DNA from: Drosophila miranda
Lineage: Eukaryota; Arthropoda; Insecta; Diptera; Drosophilidae
Assembly (NCBI RefSeq): GCF_003369915.1
Contig: NC_046677.1
Location: forward strand, 7,812,001-7,876,000
Reading direction: 5' to 3'
Length of the DNA: 64,000 nucleotides
The translations under genes and the position numbers were made by a program. The stretch's first letter is position 1, and every line of letters starts with the position of its first letter. The notes under the pieces are model-generated. The model made no database searches and was not told the DNA's origin. It was given only the letters and a program-made list of their open reading frames with translations. This document shows positions 47,283 to 58,620 of this stretch, piece by piece.

Positions 47283-47395
47283 CCAAACGAAAAACTCCGC
47301 AGACGCAGCAGCAGCATCAGCCGAGTCATAGATAACCCCTCCAGATCCTCCAGGTGCCAGCTTCTGCGTAAATTTATGCCCAGTCAGAGACCAAG
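47283..47395 (+). other. Exon-like segment with splice sites
   Basis: Acceptor AACTTTTTTACAG, then 113 bp of mixed composition (CCAAACGAAAAACTCCGC at the start), then donor GACCAAG|GTACGA. The frame AKRKTPQTQQQ ends at a TAG after a few codons, so if transcribed it is leader or non-coding. The host transcript is unknown. Confidence 0.22.
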
Positions 47396-50300
47396 GTACG
47401 ATATAACACACGTAGTTACAGCCGACCCCGATTCAACCTTTGCCCTGTCCCTGCCCCTGTCCCTGTCCTTGCCCTTGCTTGTGCCTCTGCCTTTTGTCCA
47501 GACAATCAACATGTTGCGGGCCGGGCCCAAGTAATGCTCTCGGGCAAGTGGCCGGCACGTAATTGCAATTTAACCCGTTTTGAGCTTCACTTAGCCAGCA
47601 TTTTATGGCACTGAGAGACCATGACCCCTGCTCCCCTGCTGCTCCTCTGCTGCTGCTGTGGCAAGCTTATGAAATTTATAAGCGCCAAGCTGCTGATGCT
47701 CCTCTGCTACTTGACTGAGGCCACAAATTCATAAGCTCTGAGTTGTGGTCCGAACAGGAGTGTGAACCTCAGGCCGCAGGCAAGCAAATACGCAGCCAGG
47801 ATTCAGTAGAGGAGTCAGAAGCCAGCACAATGCCCATACATACGACGGAGTACGTTAAACAGCTGGCAACGCCATGAATTCATAGAAGCAGCAGCAGCAG
47901 CAGACGTGAAAGCCGAAAATAGACTTCTATTTTCGGGGGAGAGTATGGTAGGATGTGGGTCTACTACCCGTAAGATGTTTAGTCACATTAAAAATAGTCG
48001 CATTTTAAAGATATTTCAAGAAAGTAGAGCCAAAAAAGATAGGACCTACACTATATAGTGTCCCCTAGCTTCTGATTAAATATGAATGAGTGGATAGCAC
48101 TCGAAGTAGGTTAAAAACCTATCAAATATGAGGGCTCTTTAAATATTAGCTATTTCAAGTAAAAGTATCTGTGATTAGATATTGAGCACTTGACTTGGTC
48201 TTGGTCTTGAAAGAATCACTGTAAGCATTGCTCTCCCAATTGTACAGATCCTAAAGGACCCACTGCCATGTTGAACATTTGAGTTTTGAGTTTTCTTTTT
48301 GGCATATTCATGCCCATTGCACTTTGATCGATGATTGGCAAAGATTTCAGTTGATTACCCAGGAACTGAACAGAAATCAATTTATCTAAATGTAGCATAT
48401 ATTTTTTTGTTGTGTTTGGGACTACTCTTTCGTGTGTGTCCGACGAACCGGAGCTCGATAAATAATTTATTTCTCTCAGCTGCACGCAAAGGCATGGCAG
48501 GGCAGCAGAGCAGCAGAGCAGCAGTGGCAACCGCAAAAATGGATAGACAGTAGGAAAAACTAAAGGAAAAGTTAGTACGGAAAGCCACACACGCACAGAT
48601 GGACAGACAGACAGACAGACTGGCAGATAGACGGAAAGAGCACAGACCCAGACACATACTCGGGATCTATACAGTGGCTATACAAATGAGACAACACCTG
48701 GGCCACAGAGCACAGAGGAACTGAAACTGGAAGCTGGAGCGGAACGGAGGAGTTGGCAAGGCTCAAGTGGATGGAAGAGAAGAGAGCCTTGGCTTGGGTT
48801 GGCAGGAACTTTGCCTCACATTGACGTGCCGACTGATCCAAGTGACTGACTGACTGACTGACTGACATTTGAATTACAAGAAGAGAGAGGAGTAGTGGCA
48901 GTGGGGCTGAGCCAGGGGTAACTCAACGAACTCTCAACACAAACTCAACAAAATGACACGACTTGAATTGGCTGCCAAGCATGAACGCATCGCATCCCAG
49001 GACTCTCGGCCAAGAAATGGCAAAAATTACCAGTTCATAGAAAAAGAAAGAATGAAACAAGAGAGACACGATTCCTATAAGGGGGGGAGAGTGCCTCAAT
49101 AATGAGTTACCCTGGAAAAAGTAGGCGATATATAAAGAATTGTATTGAAAAATCTAACACTTGTACAACCCTTTCGTTCGTCTGGTATTCAGTCTCTTAA
49201 AACTGTTCCATACATCCCCTTGAGTGCTACATACCCTCCTGCTCTTTAAGTCCAGGGTAACAACAGGGAAAACCCAAAAGAAAACCAAGTCGAAGCAAAA
49301 ACACTGACGGGACTAAGGCCAGCAAATGACAGAGCGAGAGAGAGACAGAGAGAGAGTGCAACTTCAAGTTTTCTTTCCAACTGTTTTGTTTATTTATTTT
49401 TTCGGGCCAGCAAACTAACTGGATAACTTTCCCAGAGGGAGTGGTAGAGAGAGAGAGAGAGAGAGAGATATAGCGCGGGGAGCACGGGGCTGCCTGCCTC
49501 CAATCAAATTGCAAGCAAACAGAGTCTAAGCATAATTTAGATGTCACATTGGGGCCGTGGCCTGGGTCTGAATTTAAGTTGCAGCTTCGATTTAATTCGA
49601 AAATCATTTCGGACAGCAAAAAGCCAATTCATCAGCGAATTTCTGTCAGCATCGGCCGCACAATGCAGGAGGCAGGACCCTGGTGGACGAGGACGAAACC
49701 AGCCAGCATGACTGGTAATTGCAGATTTATGACCCCCAAAACATGTGGACAGCACTAGTCTGTCTCTAGCCAAAAGAACCCTAAAAAAGGACACCAGTTA
49801 GAGGACTGACATACAAGTGCAGACATGTGGCATACCCTGGGGCAAATTCGTTGATGCCTTGTATAAATTTCCCATAAGCAAAAGGACAAATTCGGTTTTG
49901 TGAGACTGTTACCAACACCTACTCGAGTACAGACAACCCTTCGAGCACCTCGCATAGACAGCTCCGCAAAAATAGGACCTACACCCATTTTTTTTTTTAG
50001 ACGCAAAGTTTGGCGGGAAATTTTTGAACGTTTCTGCATAATAAATTTTGAAAAGTGGATTAAAATGGCTCAACAAAAAATAGATATTTTTCAACTTTTT
50101 CAACCCCCATTGCCCCTTTTTGCCCTACCATATGTGAGGCGGTTGGGTGGGAGAGGGGGCAGGGACGGGGCTGTGTGCGTGTGTGTCACTTTTGCTTTTT
50201 GGGCAAACATTTTGATAGCATATTTTAGGCCCCGCATCGGGGCTGTCGATTGTGTGAATGTGAAATGCAAATAAAGAAAATTATTTGCCCAGAGTTTTTT

Positions 50301-50726
50301 TTTCCTGCGATTTGACATTCTGACACTCTGACATTTGTCGCTGTCAGACATAACAATCGATGGCAACGAAATATGTGACAATGAAATTAGCCTGCAAATT
50401 GTGGCAAAATTTAAATAAATAAATTCCCCGCCTCCGTCCGTCCCTCGGTTCGACTTCAATTTGGGGACTACAAGTATGGCAATTTGTCAGAAAGTTCATG
50501 ACCCCAAAATTAACTTTCTATATATCTGATTTCCCGAAAATGAATACAAAGGAAAGTTAGTTAAAATCTTAAGAGTGGTACTCCAATGAATTGCACATAT
50601 TTACACAGTTGTTTCTGTACTCAAGGGAATAATGATACAAAATTCAAATAATCATTCAAAATGGGCGTTTTTTAGATCTTATTTAGTTTGAAGATTTATT
50701 TCAGTCAATTTCTATCTTACAATACT

Positions 50727-51338
50727 TTACCATACAATAAACGAGGCTGTCTTCGGCTGTGGTGCCTCGCAAATATAGTATCTTGGAGTTGTACATGGTG
50801 AATTATTCAAACCAGTGTATGTGGTATTATTTTGTCTCCATCTCATTTCGTCTCAGTGCTCAACTCCCTTATAATTATCAGGCTGGTATGGATACCAGAT
50901 GTCCAATGCTAAGGGTTTCCCAGTCGAAAGCCAAACATGTTTGCCCTGTTTCGCGAGGTCATTCCCCGAGGTCCAGTAAAAATAGTTAATTTTCTCATCC
51001 TTTAAGTACTTATTGATCAAATTCCATTCCTCGATAGTCTCGAATGAGATTAATGCGGCTCCCATCCGGCTACACGACTCATAGGCATCAAACCAGTTCT
51101 TTCCCACTTTGTTCTCAATATAATAGTACCCATTGCCGATTTTGACGAATGGCGCCTGATTTATGTTTAGGAATTCAGGCACTCCCAAAAGAACAATTTT
51201 CATAAAAATACAAAAAGTGTTCTTATATTCTGTATATTGTACAGTCTTACCGTCCATAACATTGGATATTACTCTATATCCTCCAGATAGGGAAAGGAAG
51301 CCCAATAGGGCCAATACTCCAGTGAGTTTCCGAAACAT
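50727..51338 (-). pseudogene. C-type lectin (lectin-30A type), interrupted by one in-frame TGA
   Basis: Exon 1 (51338-51251) encodes a signal peptide (MFRKLTGVLALLGFLSLSGG). A 69-bp intron (51250-51182, GTAAG...GAG) joins in frame to exon 2 (51181-50727). The CTLD is recognisable: FVKIGNGYYYIE, the W-x-x-A-x-x-x-C helix (NWFDAYESC), GAALISFETIEE, WTSGNDL, a sugar-site QPDN, and the closing YYICEAPQPKTASF. At 50853-50855 the codon expected to encode the conserved Cys after GVEH is TGA; the rest of the domain, with NNSPC and YYIC, continues in the same frame to TAA at 50727. One Cys to TGA base change therefore explains the break. It could be a fresh pseudogene, a sequencing error or recoding. 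D. melanogaster lectin-30A lies in the same neighbourhood. Confidence 0.8.
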
Positions 51339-53010
51339 TTTGCGCTGACTGTCTGGCAAATCTCAGAGACTGCCCTTTAATTCTTGGAATCATCAGACAC
51401 TTGAGAAATCTTGGGATATCAGGATCCTTTGATTGCAATTACTCAGATCTTTTATTGCCCGTAGTGTAATCGCTTTATGATGTGATTATTAATAATTTAC
51501 TGTATGTTGTTAATGGAAATGACCACATTATCAACGAGGCTGTCATTTCCTGAAGTGGTTTCCACATATATCGCCTCTTTTCTGAGCATTATTCTGAGCA
51601 ATAGCATATCGGCCAAGCAGGCGATTTCTCCAGTACATGGCAAGGACTCCTTTCCAAAGTTGACTCTTTATAGCCCAAGCCAAATAGACAAAACTCCATC
51701 ATATCTAAAAAATTGTCTCAGTCCCTTGTACAAACAATACTTTGCCACGCCTAAAGAAGCCCCTCTTGAAAGGGGGAAAAATTGACCCTCTCGGCAGAGT
51801 ATTGCTTGTTTATCATTCAGGCCCCAGTCGGTGGTTATATTTGTCTTTATTTAATTATTTGGGGCTTATTAAATGTTTTTTGAGATACTAAAGAGCCTTA
51901 TCTATTTAGGTTCGCTTGCTATTTTGTTCCCACTTCTCCCGTTGGGAATTGTGGGGCATTGGGCATTCCCCATTCAAGGAATTAAGTTAATTTGTTGTAC
52001 TTGTTGATGGCCAAAACTTGAATACTAATGCCCCAACTAAAACTAGTTAAGCCCTCGATTGATATACCATCTACATTTGTCTTTGCATTAATTTAATCTA
52101 AGGGCAATTAAAGGGGAGCGTGTCTGCCTCTGACTCTTCCCTTAGCTATTCATAATCTCACCATATACTCGTATATCTGGCATAAATGTTGTTATAATTT
52201 GTGTGCGCCTAATTAGTTGACTTTTGGTGTTAGCCAGACGCTGCCACCATCGTCATATACTCCTCCACCGACCCGACCCGAACCGATCCAATTAGTTAGA
52301 TAATTAAATTCAAATAATAGCAGAGGGCCAAAGATGGACTCTCTGCCCTGGCAAAGTATTTGTTTCTGCAATTGCAATTGTAATTGCAACGGCGGGGAAT
52401 GGATGAATAGATGGTGAGGAAGGACTCTGATGCCCTAAGAGAAACTACTGGAAATGTATGACCAGGTTTGATTGTGTTTTCATGGGGTATATCTCCATGG
52501 AAATCTACTTGAGGAATGTATGAAATATCTCTTTAATCCTTGAGTATCTATACATATTCTTTGGCTTCTTTTCTGAAAGTTCAAATCTCTGATTAATAAG
52601 TAAGTGGGTTTCTTGCACACTTAAGGATCCTATGAACCCACTTTTCGTAAGCCTTAAATTATTACAACTTTTCCTTAGGGTATCCAAAGTTTTATCTGCC
52701 AAAGAAAGAGGATTTTCCTCTATTTTCCCCTATTTTTTCTATTGGTTTTTGCGTTTTGTGCTTGTTGGCCGGTCTCTTCCTGCATTCGCTCTCCCCCCCA
52801 ACCCGTAGCCCTTAACCCAAAGCCAGGACCCACTAATTTACTGTACTGTACCCCCTAGCTGCACCCTCTTTTAATACCCAGTCAGAATGCAGATGGAGCT
52901 TCGAGATGTAGGGGGGGATATTTGGGGATGGGCTTCCCTGGCTCTCGGTGTTGCACACAGCTCAAGTAACAAATCAAACGAGTGCTTTTGTAAATTACAT
53001 TTGAATTATC

Positions 53011-53012
<2 letters not shown>

Positions 53013-53044
<32 letters not shown>
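53013..53044. repeat. (CT)n microsatellite
   Basis: Thirty-two bases of uninterrupted CT followed by GTCTCTGTGTG. Confidence 0.95.
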
Positions 53045-53050
<6 letters not shown>

Positions 53051-54454
53051 GTGTGTACTGTGGACCCCTGTGCTCCTGCCCCTTACCCCTAAACCTAACC
53101 CTACCCTTCTTTCTCGCCCCCTGTTGTCTGCTGTTTCATGCATTCATTCATTCATTCATTCGTTTTGTGCCCGTTCTTTTCCTCCGTTCTGTTGGTTTGG
53201 TTCCGTTCCTCTGTTGGCAGCAGTTTTTGTGTGTGACTACCACCACATGGCAAATATCCTTGAAACAGGGGGCAACAGGAGGAGGAGGAGGAGGAGGAGG
53301 AGGAAGGGCCGCAGCAGGGGTACTGCTGCTGCCATTCGCAAAGTGGATCAAACAGCCAAAGTTAATAAACACTTTGCTCAGAGAGAAAGAGAGAGAGAGG
53401 GGCCCCCCCTGTGCCTTTGTGTCCATTTTAGTGTCCATTGCAATTTGTATCTGTGTATATCCGTGTGTGTGTGTGTGCTGCGTTTGTTGCCAAGTGAAAT
53501 TGAATGCAAATAGAAAAACAAATACGACACACGACGGCATTTCACTTAAATTTACGCGTTTTCCATTTCAATTAAAACAATTCGCATTGTGCCACACAAA
53601 CCGGCGAACATTTAACGAACATTTGGCGCCATTAAGTAGGCTATGTGGCGGCACCCCTTCCCATCCTCATTCCCATCCCCATCCCCCTGCATCGGTGCAT
53701 GCAAATGTTGCCCCATGCTAAGTGTGCCACAGCCAAATGGCTAATTATTTATGGCCAAAAGGTACGTACAACCCAGAGCCACCAAATTAAGGTCGTCTCG
53801 TCGTTCCGTTCCTCAGTCATTTGTCTGATTAACAACGAAATCGGGTCACTGCATTCGGTTGGAATTTATTTTCTTTTGGCCATCAACATACATGCCATGC
53901 CATTGTCTTGCCACATATTCGTGTTACCCCAAACTTGGCTAAGTTTTAGCCATCTTTGGGCCAGGTCTAATGAATGAATCGTGACCTCGATTTGTGGAAG
54001 ATTCCGTCAAGATTCTAAATGGCGGAATTTCCCTGTGCATTAGGCAATGGATATCCATTAGAGGGATGTGTTCCTTTAGGTCTTGTAATCTCCCTTTGTA
54101 TTACACCGAAGTTTTCTTGAAAATAACCAAAAGTCCCTCCTCCGTTATGCCAAAAACAAGAACTGCAAACGGAACCCAAGTTTAACCCAAAGAATTGTCG
54201 TTGCAGCTGAAAAACAAACTTGTCATCTGTCAGATGTGTCAATGGCGAACGGAAATCACTCGACCTGAACGCCAAGACCGGCCCCCAAGAGGGGGGGGGG
54301 GAGTCGCATGTCGCACTTTTAACGGAAATATTGAACTTAACATTTCTCCGAAATCAGAGTGGTGGAAGGGGGGGGAACGAGAAAGTGGGTTGTGGTTGTA
54401 ATGAAATTCTGGTTCTGGAAAGAAAGGCGGATGTAGCTCCACTTCCTTGACCTG

Positions 54455-54575
54455 TTCGTGCTCCTTCTGCTTCGAGTTCTAGTCCTGCTTCTAGTCCTGC
54501 TTCTGCTGTGCTCTTGCTACCGTTCCTGGTTCTACTACTGATGCTGTTCCTGCTCCTAGTTCTAGTCCGGTGACA
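54455..54575. repeat. Degenerate trinucleotide-based minisatellite
   Basis: Repeats of the type CTGCTTCTAGTC with period 12 at the centre (CTAGTCCTGCTTCTAGTC) that degrade into CTG/CTT/CTA triplets on both sides. Periodicity of three is kept although no coding role is apparent. Confidence 0.6.
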
Positions 54576-55436
54576 TGTGAGCGACGTAGAAATGTAGCGG
54601 AAATGAATTTTACGCTCAGAAAAACCAATAAAATCTATAGATAGTTACGGATACACTGACCAAAATAGTGGTTACCTATTGCTAAAGAGTCCCCTAGAAA
54701 CAAATGTTTCATACTGATCCCAAACTGTTTTCCACTAATATTAGTACCCAAATGTTGAACAGGAAGGATGTACATATGTATATCCAGAAAGGATTTCCCC
54801 TTGAAGAAGTGCCTTGCAACATTTTCAATCTTTCTTCAAATATAGGGACACTGAAAGGAATTTTCTAGCGTTTTTGCTAGGCGATCAATGTCTGTATTTT
54901 GCGAATTTTCCCTCTTTAAATATAGTTACTAAAATGTACAATATTTAAGGATTAATTCCGAAAGAAAATTGCTAATTAATTAACCAATTAAAATCCAAAT
55001 TTCCAGAATGTATATCCCTTGATTTGAAGTGCAGCGCATTCATAGGTGCAATCAAATGTTGTATGGTGCTGGGGGCAGTGGGCAGTGGGCTGGGGGCTGG
55101 GGAGGGTGTGTAGTATCCCCGGGGGAGGGTTGGCAAAATGTTAGCAGAATGTTCTTTGGCAAAACAACAACAAAATGTTTGTGCATTATTTACGCGTTGC
55201 TGGCATTTTATGCTAATAAATTACCAATATGCATGAACGTAAAACTTTTTGTTGCCTCTGCAGGTGGAATGGGGGAGCTAAAGAAGTTACCAGCAAAACT
55301 GGCACACACTGGAAGGGGGGCAACGCATTTATTATTTTTTGATATTTTTTTACACAGACCTGGAAAATCGAATGGGGGAAGTACAGCGCGAAAAGTCAGG
55401 GAAACCAACTAAACCAACAATTTTTTCCGTTGCCAT

Positions 55437-55462
55437 TGTGTGTGTGTGTGTGTGTGTGTGTG
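55437..55462. repeat. (GT)n microsatellite
   Basis: About 26 bases of GT followed by GGGTGATG. Confidence 0.95.
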
Positions 55463-56449
55463 GGTGATGTCTATCTGTGTGTGTATGCGTTCTGTGCATT
55501 GGTTGACGCCAAAGAAATTTGGCGTCAGTTTTATTCGAGAGCAGAAAAAAAAGGTGAAACTAGGGGCCAGGATATGGGGTGATGGGGAGCCAGCAACAAT
55601 GGCAAACAAAAATCCGGAAAAAATAGCAAAATCGTATAAAAATAGCTGGAACACACGCTCAAAACTCCAAATGCATTTGAAGGGTGTGAGGGGTAAAAGA
55701 TGGGCATGGCAAGATAGGAGAAATGTGAGAAGAGGTTACCCTGTTGGGAGGAGGATGGGGAGCAGGAGCAGGAGAAGGAGAAGGAGGAAAGCGGCAGCCT
55801 GCGAGTGGCATAAAGAGTAGAGGACTTGCGGCAGTAGTGTACTGGCAGGCGATAGGGACTGGGGCACGGCTAATGTGGCATTTTGGCAGGAGGTGGCACG
55901 GATAGCAAGAAACAGCCAAACAGCCAACAGGCAACACAAGCCAATGGACAAGGCCGTGCGATAAGCGAAGCTAACGAAGGGGCAGGAGAGGCGTCAGATG
56001 GCCGAGAGTGTGGTAAAACAGCTGCAAGCCTTCGCCAAAAACCGTTAATTGGAAGACCATCGAGTCGGCTGCACATAGCCTACCCGGGGGCTGTGGCTGC
56101 GATGCGTGTGGCATTTGGTCAACAGTGTTCGTTGGGAGAGGGGGGAAGACGCACATGTACATGTACTCGTCTGTTGGATAAGAAACAGGGAACAAGATCC
56201 AGAGGGATATCTGAAGTTTAAGAAAACGGAACTCTTGAACTTCCGATACGATGTTTATTTAAAGGAAATTCTGTATAAATCAAATGGCAGAGTATTCACA
56301 GTTTGTATGCATTCGTATCCCTCCTCGATCCCCCAGAATCCTTTTCGCTCTGAACCCACACTCTCAAAGGAAATGCAAGAAATTTTCCCGTTGAACTCAA
56401 GCAGCTATCATCCTTATACATACAGGTGGGGATATACATATATACACAT

Positions 56450-56477
56450 ATGTATGTATGTATGTATGTATGTATGT
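56450..56477. repeat. (TATG)n microsatellite
   Basis: About seven tetranucleotide units of TATG preceded by ATATACACA. Confidence 0.9.
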
Positions 56478-56664
56478 TCTTTCTTTCAGTTGGCAGGTAA
56501 ATATGGCTGTCGCTGCACAGATAGCGCTAACACCGCTGAACTTTCACCCCCCTCCTGCCTGGCACTCTTTCTGGGTTCTCTTTTCTGTTTGCCATCTCTT
56601 TTCCGCTGCGTAACCACATTTATGCATTTGCTATTTTTGCAAAAGACATGTAGACAAGCAGCCT

Positions 56665-56665
<1 letters not shown>

Positions 56666-56706
<41 letters not shown>
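56666..56706 (+). repeat. 41-bp homopolymer of C
   Basis: An uninterrupted run of 41 C on the plus strand between GCCTT and ATGAAACCC, i.e. a G run on the minus strand. Length is uncertain for technical reasons. Confidence 0.95.
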
Positions 56707-58069
56707 ATGAAACCCAAAGCCAAATATTATTGAAAACCAAAATTTCAAGGTAAACACAGCTGCAGTTTTTGTTAAGGCAAGGGAACGAGGCGAGGTATTC
56801 CCTGGCTTCAAGCCGCAGCCTCAGACTCCACCTAAGCCTCGAAAAATATCTTCGATTCGAGCGGGGGGCTTGCGGACCATTTTTCTCTCTCGTTTTGGGG
56901 CCTCTGGCCTTATCGGAGTAACGGCATCGGAAACGGTCGGGCTCTAGCAATTAAGGAGCGTCCATTGTATTGTATAATTTACAGAGTGTCGCAGAGTACG
57001 TCTGCCGCCGGGCCATAACTCAAGGAAGGCGAGAAGACGAAGCAACAATTGCCCTGCCTAAGTCCAAGGATATTATTGGATACTTACGAGTCTGTGGGCT
57101 GGCCATGGAAATGCATTCGCAGCGGAAATGCCTGGGAAAATGCATAAAAACTAGGTGAGAAGAGCAGACGACTCCTGCTCCTGTGTGTGTGTGTGTGTGT
57201 GTGAAAATGAATTTATATGGCACTTAAATGCCAAGTAAGGCAATGGAGGTGCTAGTGCTGTGTGTGTGTGTGTGTGTGTGTGTTAGCCAAGACGGCACGG
57301 TTGAGCCGAGTGTAAACAAGCTGGGTAACACGAATGAGAACAAACACATTGAGAATTGGGTAAAGTAAGATAAATATTACCCACCATAAGGCGATGCTGA
57401 ATGTCGGGTGATGCTGATGCTGATGATGATGATGGGGGATTTGAGGATAGAAGAGGGAAAAAAACGACGGATGAGGAATCTGGAAGATCTGAATGAAAAC
57501 AGCACAAGATCGATGTGTCCTGTATGGGTTTCCCAGGCCATTCTAGTTTTAATAATTTAAGAGAAACCTCAGAATCATAATTATACAATTAAGATTGCAA
57601 ATCCCAAGGCTATTCTTTCATTTGGTTTACTTTTGCCAACCACACAGAGGTGCAGCACCTTCAGTTGTGGGGCTCCACATTGTTGGCCATCTGAAAAGTT
57701 GGCCAAGACTTGAGTCATTGTTTGGCGGCAACGGCAACCTTTGCAAGCGGCGCCTTTGGCTCTGCTGTGAATGGCAAATTGCTTCCTCAAGTGAACAGAT
57801 TTAATTGCTAACAAATGCCAAAGGGCCAAAGGGCGCCACTGGGTCCGGTGCCCCCAGCATTTGATATGGCAATCTGTCCAGGGTATCCTTGCGGCTCATA
57901 ATTATACGGCAATCAATTGTCTACTGTAATTAGGAAATTAAATGTTTCCACAAATCTGTTTGAGCTCTTTCCGATGGTTAAAGTTTTATCTACTAAACCC
58001 CACAAAAGGTCGCAGGAAGGAAGGAATAAATTTCTTGCCAACTTCAAATTGGTCTGTTGGTCCTCGCTG

Positions 58070-58620
58070 TTGACTGTTAGTCCAGTCTAACAGGGGCTCT
58101 CTCCTGCAATGGAGCTTAACATTTAAGAGAATTTCGCCTTTGGTTTGAGCTTCTGCTAGCTAACAGCTGCTATTAACTGCAGAGGAGTCAACTCTGTTAT
58201 CATCTGCTGGGGAATTTCTCTGTTAGACCTTCTCTTAAACTGTCGCTGGTAGCTATATCTGTTAGATTTCGCTGTTATCTATCTCTGTTAGCTTTCAGTG
58301 TTGGCTCCGCTAGTTCAATAACATGAAACGCAGGCTAATAAACTGTTAAAGCTGTTAAATGCCTGTTATGAAACTTATAAAGCTGTCTGCTATGACAATA
58401 TCAAAGCTGTCCGCTATACAACTCTCAGCTATGTTTGACATTGAAATCTCAAACCTGTCTGAAAGTAAATTCCAAATTAAGCTGGTTGCTTTAAAACTCT
58501 AAACGCTGCCTTCCATGAAACATATAAATCTGTCTTTCTATGACACTAGCAAAGCTGTCTGATATGGTTCTCCCAAGGCTGGCTGCCATGAAACTGTTGA
58601 GCCATCAGTGTTTGTGTTTC
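58070..58620. repeat. Decayed tandem repeat with CTGTTAG and AAGCTGTC cores
   Basis: The left part repeats CTGTTAG or GCTGTTA about every 20-35 bp (TCTCTGTTAG, ATCTGTTAGATT, GCTGTTATCTATC). The right part repeats AAAGCTGTCTGCTATGA, AAAGCTGTCCGCTATAC and AAAGCTGTCTGATATGG. Units are diverged and spacing is irregular. Confidence 0.55.

Larger units (their letters stand above)
42701..50726. other. 8-kb region with no supported coding gene
   Basis: AT-rich intergenic or intronic DNA with simple repeats (CTGTCCCTGCCC near 47450, CAGACA near 48605, GACT near 48843, GA at 49447-49468). Two local features stand out and are listed separately: a CGATA cluster at 46274-46317 and an exon-like segment at 47283-47395. 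Other open frames are low in complexity or run through repeats. Confidence 0.6.

Noticed and set aside
52887..53721. Overlapping plus-strand frames of 208 and 222 codons
   Set aside because: They run through CT, CATT and GGA microsatellites and owe their length to repeats; there is no homology or splice support.
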